From Parastagonospora avenae f. sp. tritici 18332-5 (lineage: Eukaryota; Ascomycota; Dothideomycetes; Pleosporales; Phaeosphaeriaceae), in the NCBI GenBank assembly GCA_022559985.1, contig JAFJTR010000098.1, positions 1-64,000 of the forward strand: DNA of 64,000 nucleotides, read 5' to 3'. Numbering within the stretch: position 1 is the stretch's first letter; every line of letters starts with the position of its first letter. The notes under the pieces were generated by a model. The model was not told the DNA's origin. It searched no databases and was given only the letters and a program-made list of their open reading frames with translations. The position numbers and the translations under genes were made by a program. Shown in pieces: positions 54,497-64,000 of this stretch.

Positions 54497-56816
54497 ATGG
54501 CGCCATCCTACGAGAACCTGCCGCTCGACGACGACGAATTCGACGAGTCCAACATCGACTTTACCGACATTGAAGAACAATTCCAAGTGCGTCTTGACGA
54601 GGGACTCGATGCCTTTGTGGTCATTGACGGCCTGCCCGTCGTGCCCGAGGACAGCAAGGGCAAGCTGGTCAAGTTCGTGCTGAGGAAATTAAACACGGTG
54701 GGAAAGGTGAAGGATGAGGGTGTGCACATGCCCGTGGGCGACAACGGCAAGACTGAGGGGTACGTTCAGTGGGAATGTGGGCGGGCAGCGGCCTTGGGGT
54801 TGTCAAATGCTCCAGGCTGCTGCTGTCTCTGGTATGCGCACACACTAATACTGCCAAAGATATGCCTTCGTCGAGTACAGCGCGCCCGCCGAGGCTGTCG
54901 CAGCCGTCAAGCAGCTGCACGGAACGGCACTCGACAAGAAACACACCATGGCCGTGAACAAGCTCACCGACATCGACCGCTACGGCAAGGAGGGCCGCAT
55001 CGACGAGGAGTACCACGCACCCGAGATTGCGCCATTCGAGCAGAAGGAGCACTTGAGATGGTGGCTCGGCGACCCAGATAGTCGCGACCAGATGGCCTTC
55101 TACCGCGCCGAAAAGGTGGGCATCTTCTGGAACGAGAAGGAAGAGACGCCCGAGCAGATTGTCGACCGCGAGAACTGGACCGAGTCCTTCATCCAATGGT
55201 CGCCGCGCGGCACATATCTTACATCGATGCACGCGCAGGGTGTGCAGCTGTGGGGTGGCAAGGCGTGGAGCAGACAGAAGCGATTCGCACATCCCGGCGT
55301 CAACCTCGTCGACTACTCACCTGGCGAGAAGTACCTCACTACCTGGTCGCACCGCCCGCTGCAGGTCGACGAGAACAACCCCGTCCCGTCGCTCTCGCTC
55401 GAGGACGACGGCAAGAACTACATCATCTGGGACATCGCCACGGGCAAGCCGCTGCGATCGTTCCAGACCATCGATGTGCCCGCTGGCACCGATGCCGAGG
55501 GCAACCCCGTCAAGAAGAAGATGCAATGGCCGACGTTCAAGTGGTCAGCCGACGACCAGTACGTCGCCCGTATGACGCAAGGCTCCTCCATCGCTATCTA
55601 CGAACTGCCAAGGATGAACCTGCTCGACAAGAGCTCCATCAAGATCGAGGGCGTCATGGACTTCGAGTGGGCGCCCGCCAACCCCAAGCGCGACGGCATC
55701 AAGACCTACGAGCAGCTCTTCTGCTACTGGACCCCCGAGCTCGGCAGCAACCCCGCAAAGGTCGGTCTGATGACCGTCCCTACCAAAGAGATTGTCCGAA
55801 CCCGAAATCTCTTCAACGTCTCAGATGCCAAGCTACACTGGCAGTCAGACGCTGCGTACGTCTGTGTCAAGGTCGATCGTCATTCCAAGTCCAAGAAGTC
55901 TCTTGCTACCAACCTTGAGATCTTCCGCGTTCGCGAGAAGGGCGTTCCCGTCGAAGTCGTTGACTCGATCAAGGACGCTGTCATCAACTTTGCCTGGGAA
56001 CCCAAGGGTAACCGCTTTGTCCTCATCACCACTGGCGAGGTCGTCCCCAACGCAGCAGTTGGACCCAAGACTGCAGTGTCGTTCTTTGCTCCCGAGAAGC
56101 TCAAGGGCGGTGCTCCCGGTAACTTCCGCCACATCCGCACCATCGACAAGAAGAACAGCAACGCCATCTACTGGTCGCCCAAGGGCCGATTCGTAGTTGT
56201 CGCTGCTTTGCAATCACAACAGTCCTTCGAGCTTGACTTCTACGATCTCAGCTTCGAGAAGCCCAAGGATGAGTCCGAGAAGGGCGACAAGGAGCTCAAT
56301 GCCAACCTACAGCTCATGGACACGGTCGAGCATTACGGTGTCACCGACATCGAGTGGGACCCCACCGGTCGCTACGTCGCTACCGTTGCAAGTGCGTTCC
56401 GCCACCGCATGGAGAACGGCTACCACCTGTACGACTTCAAGGGCGCTCTTCTCCGCGAAGAAAGCATCGAGGGTTTCAAGCAGCTCCTCTGGCGCCCACG
56501 CCCACCCACCCTGCTTTCCAAGGAAGAGCAAGCCGAGATCCGCAAGAACCTGCGCAACTATTCCAAGGTCTTCGACGAGCACGATCTCGCCAAGAAGAGC
56601 TCCGCCAACCGCGCTGTTGTCGAGGCACGTCGCGAAATGCTCCAGGAATGGAAGCAGTGGCGCGAGGACATCTTGCGCAGGCTCCAGGAGGAAGGTGCGG
56701 ATCTGGAACTCAGTGCTGCGAAGGGAGAGGCGCCGGGCAAGGCTGAAGACGGTCATTTGGAGGAGATTGAGGAGATCGTCGAGGAGATCATTGAGGAGAC
56801 TGAGGAGGTCATGTAG
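54497..56816 (+). CDS. PRT1: translation initiation factor eIF3 subunit b
   Basis: Core scaffold of eIF3, which recruits mRNA and the ternary complex to the 40S subunit. Exons 54497-54759 and 54860-56816 give 739 residues. An RRM occupies about residues 38-125 (DAFVVIDGLPVVPEDSKGKL ... GYAFVEYSAPAEAVAAVKQL), completed only by the 100-nt intron (GTACGT...CCAAAG). Next comes the eIF3b linker RWWLGDPDSRDQMAF and a nine-bladed WD40-like propeller (FIQWSPRGTYLTSMHAQGVQ, WPTFKWSADDQYVARM, VTDIEWDPTGRYVATVASAF). The C-terminal helix LLWRPRPPTLLSKEEQAEIR is the usual eIF3a/g contact, followed by an acidic tail. The length is typical for fungi. Confidence 0.97.
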
Positions 56817-57774
56817 GGAGGTTTGATGTGCCAGGACGAAGAATGAATGATGCATACATTTGCCAAACCTATCGGCTCAAGTAATTCAAACGCCGTGGTG
56901 ATTGGATACGTGTAGTGATGCTGCTCATGAAATGCAGGCTCCCAGACGTTGCCAACAACGTCCCGGCTGTTCTGTGCTTCCGATCATCCAGCATGCCTCA
57001 TGCATACTTGGCGAACGGTCCTTAGATCTCCATGCCCTTTCATGACAACTAATCACGTCACTTGCAGTACGACAGGGAAGCATTCTTGGCAGGGTTTCCG
57101 TTCGCCTAACAACCACTCACGTCCCTTGCAGTACGACTGGGATACGCGATCCATGTAAGAAAGTCTCCGGGACGACTCGGATACTTCCAAAGCACGAGAC
57201 GGAGCGAAGGGCATCACGGCCTCCGACTACGCTCCGCTCCGCATCCTCCATAATCACTCCAAAGCTTAACACAGCCTCGATTCGCGCTGGAAAGCTCGCA
57301 ATCTTCGCTCGAATAGGAACGCCCCGCATGCCTCAACCGCTTCTCACAAGATGACACGCAACGTGGGTGAATGCATGTGAAATATGTCTGCCTAGAATAC
57401 CGGGCTTTTACCTGTTTAATCTGCTTCTGGCGCCTTCTGTCCAGCAGTGAGATTCCCTCTGTTTGCGCCAGCGTGCTCGCGATTACTCAGCCGTGTCCTG
57501 CGCTGATCCAAGATCTCGGGGCTATCGGACCAAGACTCGTCCGTCCCTGCGCTTCTCTCTTTCCCTTTGTAATTTCTCACCGACAGCACATCATCTGTTC
57601 AACCCTGGGTCTTTCTTACAATTGACGATTTCGAGATCGGAGCGCTGGGGAGAGAAAGGTCGATATTTCCATTGCAAGAGCGCGGAACTCGACGGATACG
57701 GAGAAGTTTACGAGCGGACTAATATTCGCCCGCATCGAGTTCGAGGGCTTTGGGTGTGCTTGTGGACGACCAAG
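56817..57774. other. intergenic, upstream of zinc-cluster regulator
   Basis: About 960 bases, no gene. Holds a spaced direct repeat at 57045-57078 and 57109-57142 containing CACGTC. Confidence 0.55.
57045..57142. repeat. pair of 34-bp direct repeats, 64 bp apart
   Basis: 57045-57078 and 57109-57142 differ at 4 of 34 positions and share CACGTC and CTTGCAGTACGAC. They lie about 630-730 bp upstream of the zinc-cluster gene. Confidence 0.7.
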
Positions 57775-60409
57775 ATGCCAAAGGACGAGTCGCTGCCGAC
57801 CCGCAAAAAGATGCGGAAGGGCACGCATAGTTGCTTTGAATGTATGTTGGCCCTATTGCGATTACCACCTGCTTGTCGCGTTGCGCTGTCATCATCTCCT
57901 TTACTATTCATCATTGCACCATCTCATGCTTGCGCCCTTGATCTTCTTCTCCCTGTAAAAATGCCGTCCTAATCAATACAGGCCGCCGTCGCAAGATCAG
58001 GTGCATCTTCTCCCCTGACAACTCCGAAGTCTGCACAGAGTGCTTTGCGCGCGGAAGCAGATGTATCGACCAGGAACATGCCAATCCGGAGGTCGTTGTC
58101 GACCACAGGAAGAATCTCCGGGAACGAGTATCGCGCCTTGAAGCCCTCATTGAGAATTTGCTTGATGACAAAACTATCAAGTCTGAGAGCCGCAGCCAGA
58201 GCATGAGCCAGGCGGATACTTCGTCACCAAAGGCGCCGACGCTGTACAGCAAGGATGCGTATCCCCCAACGCCATTGACTTCAGAAGGATCAGCGAATTT
58301 CCTGCAGACCAGCCAGCGCGTGCCGTCGAATCGAGGTCACCACGTACCTATCCTGAGTGCCTTTGAGGATGCTGTAAGTTCACATATTAAGCTCACGTGC
58401 GATACCATGCTTACCATGACAGCTCAACGACGCTGAAGATCAAGCCATTGCTCGCGACCCGACCCGCAAGGCATCACGGCCAAAACCATCAGCTGCTGCG
58501 GATGATCGCTACACCATCACCAACCGCCATGAAGAAGATATGGTAATCGGCGAGTCACTGATCCAATCGCCCAAGACTGAAAGGGCTAAACAAGCACTTA
58601 TCGCCATGCTCCCGCCATACGACCAGCTCACCAAACTTCTCAGCACTAACAGTGATTGGTGGCACACGTGGCGACGCAAGTGTAGCGGTACCTCGGGGCC
58701 GAATCAGACGCTACCCCAGTTTGCTGCGCATGCCTTGACGACGGGCAACATTGGCGCTATTGGCACGGTCTTGCTGTCTGTTGGTATATGCGCGTCCGGC
58801 GAGAGCGGCGATGTCGACAAGTATGTTGAGGTTGTTGACCGGTGGGTGCTCTCGGACGACGAGTATGCTGCTACTCTGGAGGGCATGGAGTGTCTTATCC
58901 TCAAGGCCAAGTGGTATGCCGATGTCGGTCAGCCGCGTCGAGCGTGGATTGCGTATCGCAAGGGTTTGATGTACTGTCAACTCATGGTGAGTCAATCTTT
59001 TCAGCGGGATTGTTTGTGTTGGCTAATGAAGACAGGGCTTGCACCGCAAGCGCACCTCATCTGCTGCTCATGAGAGCATCTGGTGGGCCTTGTACCATGG
59101 CGATCGCTTCCTATCACTCCTTCTCGGTCTGCCATATGGTATTAGCGATGCCCATTGCGACTTGTCGTTACCTGAACTCGACAACGGCGAGTTCATACAT
59201 CCGCTCAACGCCATTACCAAGGTTTCCCAACTCGCTGGCCGCGTCATCGACCGCAACCAGGGGATTGCAGAACAGTCATTTGCGTGGGCCTTGCAGCTGG
59301 ACCAGGAACTCGAGGATCTGTGGAAACAGCTGGATCCATCATGGATCGACTACTCGGAGCTCATGTTGGATGCTGAAGGCAACGCCGCGGAACTTAGGGA
59401 ACGCATCATGGGCCAGATTTGCTTCCACCAGATTCGTGTCTACCTCCATCTGCCATTCATGCTCAAGTCCGCGTCCAACCCGCGCTTCACATACTCCCGC
59501 ACAGCATGTTTGAACGGATCCCGCGAAGTCTTGCGTCTGTATCAGGCTCTCCGTACTGGAGGCGTACAGCCACTTTACGAGTGCAAAGCTATCGACTTCA
59601 TCGGCTTCACTGCCGCCGTCCTCATCCAAATCGGTCTGCTCAACTTCGGCAACCTACCCTCCGCCAGCACGCCCAAAGACATCGAAGAAGACATCCGCCT
59701 GATCGAAATCAGCATCGACATCTTCCGGCGCGCGTCGACCGAAAAAGGCGGCAAAGTCGCCCTGCAATCCGCCTCCGTCCTCGAAAAGATGATGGGCAAA
59801 TTTAAAGGCGCAAAATCCCACGAAGAATGCACCGGCGATTCAAACTTCGTCATCCCGTACTTCGGCACCATCTCTATCAAGCGCGGCGGCCAGGACATTC
59901 GCGCGCCTCTCGATCTCCCAGAGATGCCAGCCCGCAGCCCAAGTATACGGAGCACAGGTACCGCACCGGGTCTCTACACCCCAACGTCTGAACGCAGCAC
60001 CGCAAACACCGCAGCATCCGACCTCTTCTCGGGCGCCGCGCCCCTCGCGCCCCTCGCGCTCCCGTCCAAATCCTCCCTCTCCACAAAATCCGCACCCACA
60101 TCCTCCTTCGCATTCACCGACCCCTCTCCCTTCGCAACATACAACGGCTTCTACAATTGGGACAACCTCAACGCCGAAGACACCGCGAACTCGGGAGTTA
60201 ATCAAGCTCTGGTCAATGACGACAGCATGAACAACTTCCCCCTCCCGACGAATAACTTCAGCTGGCAGCACATGCCCATGGACATTGATCAGGACTGGAG
60301 CTGGTTCTTGAACGACAGCCAGACGCAGGGCGCGGGGGCCGCGGCGCAGAACGAGGTTAATGCGAACGCGGATGTTTTTGGGGCACAGGGGTTTACTGGG
60401 TTCGGCTGA
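57775..60409 (+). CDS. Zn2Cys6 transcription factor with fungal TF (MHR) domain
   Basis: Predicted nuclear regulator, 798 residues. Exons 57775-57841, 57982-58373, 58423-58986 and 59036-60409. The zinc cluster straddles the first intron: CFECRRRKIRC (C-x2-C-x6-C), then CTECFARGSRC. A coiled-coil segment follows (RERVSRLEALIENLLDD). The middle homology region starts about residue 220 (LPPYDQLTKLLSTNSDWWHT) and contains the conserved AHESIWWALYHGDRFLSLLL and ICFHQIRVYLHLPFML blocks. The C-terminal 150 residues are serine/threonine/asparagine-rich, a likely activation region. The target pathway cannot be inferred; no biosynthetic genes are adjacent. Introns 2-4 are 49-nt or larger with clean GT..AG ends and intact phase. 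Confidence 0.92.
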
Positions 60410-61182
60410 GGGAATGCGAGGGTGGTGTACGATACTGGGAGTGAGGGCATTTGCAAATGGAAACACACATGGATATGTGATATCCATCTTGGGCGTTTTA
60501 TTTCTCGGCGCAAGAATTACAAGGCTACCTAGGGATACGATAGATTTCCGGGAACTGCAATGGGTTTATGGGTAACTCCGCTTTTGCTTGAGAGCTTAGT
60601 GATGGCAATACCATTTGATTCTTTTCTTGTTTTGAACGCAGTGCAGTACAGCGCAGAGCCGCATTCCATTTTTTTCTCGGGCGCAAGTGAAGCGCATGTC
60701 GAATGGCAATACAACACCCCACATATACCCTAGGCTTACTTCGCTGTGGAGCCCAGCGCTCACCGGCCACGCGCTGACCGGTCGGACCTACCATATGCCT
60801 TGGCTGCATCATGCACGTAGGTACGGCGTCCGGACAACGCCGAGCATACCAGATGTAGAAAATGGTCTTACCCAGCCTCGCAGTGATGTCAGAACAATAT
60901 GTCCGGTATTTTGAGTATTACAGGCTACGTAGACTACGCTGGGCTATGATTTTTGGTTTACATGGTGCGCTGCGCTGCGTTACATGACATTGACATGATC
61001 GTGAGAAATAATATGAAGAAGAAGAGGAAGAGGGTATAAACCAGCCCCGCCTTGCAAGATAAGAAAAAGTAGAGTAAGAAAATGCCGCGGAATCAAGTCA
61101 TAAAAGTCGTCTGAAAATCCAAACGTATTTGAGTGTGTCGTGTCGTCAAGTTTTTTTCGTGAAATGCAAGAAAGCTATGCGC
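60410..61182. other. convergent intergenic region between two regulators
   Basis: 3' flanks of the two zinc-cluster genes. Contains a short copy of the dispersed motif at 60909-60928; no gene. Confidence 0.5.
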
Positions 61183-63943
61183 TCATGAGGCATTGGGCAG
61201 CCAAAACGACAACAAAAACTCCCCAACCAGGCGCGCGGAGTATTTTGTCTGGTTCGCGTACGATATGCTGACGCGTTGCTGTTGGCGGAGATAATCCGCT
61301 ATGTCATGCGTTAGCATTTATTCCCAAGCTCCAGCAAAAGGAAAGGGGAGGATATGGAGGACTTACTATTCTCCTTAACCAACTGCGCAACCTGCCTGAC
61401 AAACTCCACGCTACTCTTATCCCCAAAGCCCACCTCCTTCTCCCAATCGTGCTCACTGTGCACCAGCGGGTTGTGTTTGCGATTATACTTCCAGCGGAAA
61501 ATCTGCTGCACGAAGAGCATGCGCGTGTCGATTTCGCGGCACGCGGCGTCGGCCAGGTCCTGCGCGTCACGGGTGTCGCTGCCTGCCATCGCGGCCCTGG
61601 TGTTCATAACGAGGTGGATGTTTTTCTGCTGGTCTTCCAGCGCCATGCACATGCCCAGCACGGCGACGAAGGCGGCCAGCCATTTGTCGCAGCCCTTTGA
61701 AGATTTGAAGATTTGCTGGAGCTTGTTGAGAACGGTTGCTTGGATCTGGCGCTGGAGCCGGGAGAAGAAGTATTTGAGCTGGCGGTTGGTCATGCGGGGA
61801 GATGTGAAGTTGTCAGGGTAGGCGGCGCGCCCGGCGTAGCTGTGCATGCGTTGCAGGGTCGTGTGTTTTCCTTCTTCGGCGATGGTTAGGGCGTGCGACA
61901 TGATGAATGTGACGACAACGAGGCGGAAAACTTCGCGGAGGAGTTTGGCTTCGTCATCGTTCTTGGGCTTAACACGCGTCATGAGCTTGAAGAGCTTTTG
62001 CAGGAAGTCGTTGTCGTCCTCAAGCCAGCAGAGCTCGCCGAATGCGTCAAGGTGGTTGTCGACAATGTCCGTGATGTATTTGTCGTACGTCTTCTCTTCG
62101 TTGTGGTTGATGTGGACCATGCCTAGAGCTGGGCTCTGCTTCTTGACTGTTACTCTCGTGTTCGTACGGGGATCGGTGATATATTGGAGCTGAACGAGGA
62201 GCTCATTGCCTTTTGGTACAAACTCGTACACCTTGACAGGGATGCGTGGCATGTTGTAGCCGCCACATGTCATGTAGAGAGTGAACTCGGTGTTGCCCCA
62301 GCCATGGACGTACGAGTTGACAAAGTGCTTCAGACTCGAGTCTTCGTGCATCTGGGTGACGAGCTCCGGCAAGAAGTATGGCGATAATTCGACAAGCTTG
62401 ATGCGAATGCAGCCCAAACCGCAGTCGGCATTAGGTCGTTGCGAACGCTTCAGGCAGCGGGCGCAGATCTCGCCGTCACTGCACTTGTCTCGCTGAAGGA
62501 CGCAGTGCCAACAAGCCGAGATCTTTCGCATTTCATGTGCGGACTTTGCAACTTCTGGCTCCAAGTGTGTTCCAAGCGCTCTGCCACCGTTTTTAGCCAA
62601 TTGATTCTTCAGCGCAGTGGCAGCCGATTCCTGCTCCAGGGCACTCTCGAAAGAGCCATCCGCAATGTTGTTGGTCGGCATGTAGTTTGCAGTCAGGCCC
62701 ATGTTGATTGTCGATGGCGGTTGCAGAAATTGCTGTTGCATGGGGAATGGATCGAGCATCATTGCTTGGTCCGAATGGAATGAGAACACGCCGTCTGAGC
62801 CACCCGGACTAATAGCTGGTGGGCTCAATAGTGGCTGATATGGCGAGTGTGGAAACTGGCTGATTGACGAGTTGCCGGGTGACGAGGGGAGTTGGTGCTG
62901 CTCGGTGATGTAGTTGTCTGTGAACAAGGACGAGTTTGCATCGTAGTTGACGAATCCTTCTGAATCTGCTGACGGTTCCACTTGAGGCCACTGAGCTTGG
63001 GTAGGGCTCATGGTTTGCATATGGGAATGCGGTATGTTGACTTGTGGTCGGTGAGGTATACTCTGCTGGTTCATGTTATGTGCTGCAGCCATGTTGAAGA
63101 AAGGATCCTGGGGTGGCGCTCTCTGTTCACTCGGTGAGACCAGTTGCGTCGGATCCGTAAAGTGTTGAGTCCAGGATTCGACATCGTTGTAGTTCTGATA
63201 ATGCCCATAGTTGACAGGATGAGGATCAGTCGCTGGGTCGAACATGACACCTGCCGTTCGAGGAATCATCGAAGATCTCGACGGGCCGTGTCCATTCCAT
63301 GGTTCATGTTGAATAGGCTGCGCGGTGTAATTTGGGGCAAACGCATTCATGTGAGGCTGTCCTGACTGGAAGTGATTGACATGCTGACTTTGTATATCAT
63401 ACTGTGGCTGGTACTGTTGTGCCTGCAGGCTCTGTTGGAGAGCATTTTGTAAAACTGTGCATGTTTAGCCACTTCGAAATGAAAACATTCAAATGACATA
63501 CCATGGTTACTTATGGTGCCTTGGGGTGTGAAGAACATGTTTGTGTCCAGTGCTGGGATGGCATTGTGCGAGGCTTGAGTCGACATGTTCACGCCGTTGT
63601 GTTGGTAGAAGGTGCGCATATCCTGATCAAGCATCTCCACCTCGAACGACTCGCCGTCAGGGGTCCTTACAGACGTTGGGGAGTTGGACATGCTACCATC
63701 GTCCCAAAGCATCTGATCAGGTGCTGGCTGATCTCGAGGTAGCTCTGGTGGCCGTGAAGGGTTGCGACTGAGAGGCGGCGTAGCCGTCAAGGGAATTGGC
63801 GACAACCCAGTATGGTTAATTAGCGAGTCCGTTGGTGTCTTCTCACGCCCAGTGCCATGTTGGTTGACGGCGAGCGCGTTCGGGTCGAAGAGAAGCGACG
63901 TTTGCTGATAGTACTGGTACTGCTGCTCATCGAACATTGACAT
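61183..63943 (-). CDS. zinc-cluster (C6) DNA-binding regulator, large
   Basis: 881-residue predicted transcription factor. Exons 63943-63502, 63454-61367 and 61298-61183. ATG 63943 gives MSMFDEQQYQYYQQTSLLFD; a glutamine-, proline- and methionine-rich low-complexity half follows (residues 1-440). The zinc motif is at residue 462: CWHCVLQRDKC then CARCLKRSQ. The C-terminal half is conserved and helical (IRIKLVELSPYFLPELVTQM, FVNSYVHGWGNTEFTLYMTC, CDKWLAAFVAVLGMCMALED). Intron 1 (47 nt) joins the two glutamine-rich pieces; intron 2 (68 nt, branch ATGCTAACG) replaces a stop at 61311 with NTDYLRQQQRVSISYANQT and AS at the end. The promoter is mostly outside the window. Target genes unknown. Confidence 0.93.
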
Positions 63944-64000
63944 GACGCACAAACACCCGCTGGGGGCGGCCGAACAGGACTAAGAGTCGTTGGACCCTGT
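63944..64000. other. 5' flank of the C6 regulator at the window edge
   Basis: 57 bases upstream of the start codon, cut by the window end. Confidence 0.5.

Noticed and set aside
54669..55292. 207-codon minus-strand ORF inside PRT1
   Set aside because: Antisense shadow of a highly biased coding region; the plus-strand protein is eIF3b.
1..64000. CRISPR arrays or prokaryotic operons
   Set aside because: Spliceosomal introns and eukaryotic genes throughout; the only regular array (39.4 kb) has no unique spacers.

Overview
The window looks like nuclear DNA of a filamentous ascomycete, most likely a dothideomycete of the Pleosporales type (inference). The evidence is short introns, mostly 46-73 nt, with GT..AG ends and CTAAC/CTGAC-like branch points, densely packed genes on both strands, fungal-only families (Zn2Cys6 regulators, HET domain, Ipa-like protein, Fot1/pogo transposase) and fungal versions of core genes. 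Splice junctions were worked out by hand. For every multi-exon gene called complete, the exon lengths sum to a multiple of three.

Layout. Positions 1-11,000 are accessory: a broken Fot1-like transposase at the left edge, two Gfo/Idh/MocA oxidoreductases, a small cysteine-containing secreted protein, a secreted FAD-linked (berberine-bridge type) oxidase and a C2H2 zinc-finger regulator whose 5' half is hard to model. From 11.5 kb the core genome begins: CYT1 (cytochrome c1), a decayed Ipa-like gene, an M1 aminopeptidase, SEC59 (dolichol kinase), ATG1 (autophagy kinase), a WD40-cyclophilin (CYP15/PPWD1), SDH2 and a HAD phosphatase. A wrecked HET-domain gene (33.1-34.9 kb) follows, then RRP9 and RPT4 diverging from a short shared promoter, and a repeat-rich gap with a 24-bp palindromic minisatellite (39.4-39.6 kb). 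Next come a 3-beta-HSD-like reductase, a NAT9-like acetyltransferase, ARPC1 diverging from mitoribosomal mS41, a frameshifted APH/AIM9-like gene, a small broken unknown gene, the ATP11 assembly factor, a BAR-PH-ArfGAP protein, eIF3b (PRT1), and two zinc-cluster transcription factors.

Functional themes. Mitochondrial respiration and biogenesis recur (CYT1, SDH2, ATP11, mS41); CYT1 and SDH2 have a CCAAT motif about 105-145 bp upstream of the start codon. Housekeeping complexes include the proteasome (RPT4), translation initiation (PRT1), U3 snoRNP (RRP9), actin branching (ARPC1) and vesicle traffic (ArfGAP). Five loci are broken. The seven internal stops described in four of them could each come from a single C-to-T change on the coding strand, which fits repeat-induced point mutation or deamination but does not prove it.

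No CRISPR array, rRNA or convincing tRNA was seen. I did not find a clearly new multi-gene system. The strongest unexplained signals are the 24-bp palindromic array, a diverged 165-180 bp repeat shared between 8.6 kb and 47.1 kb, the C2H2 gene with odd fingers, and the unknown broken gene at 46.5 kb.
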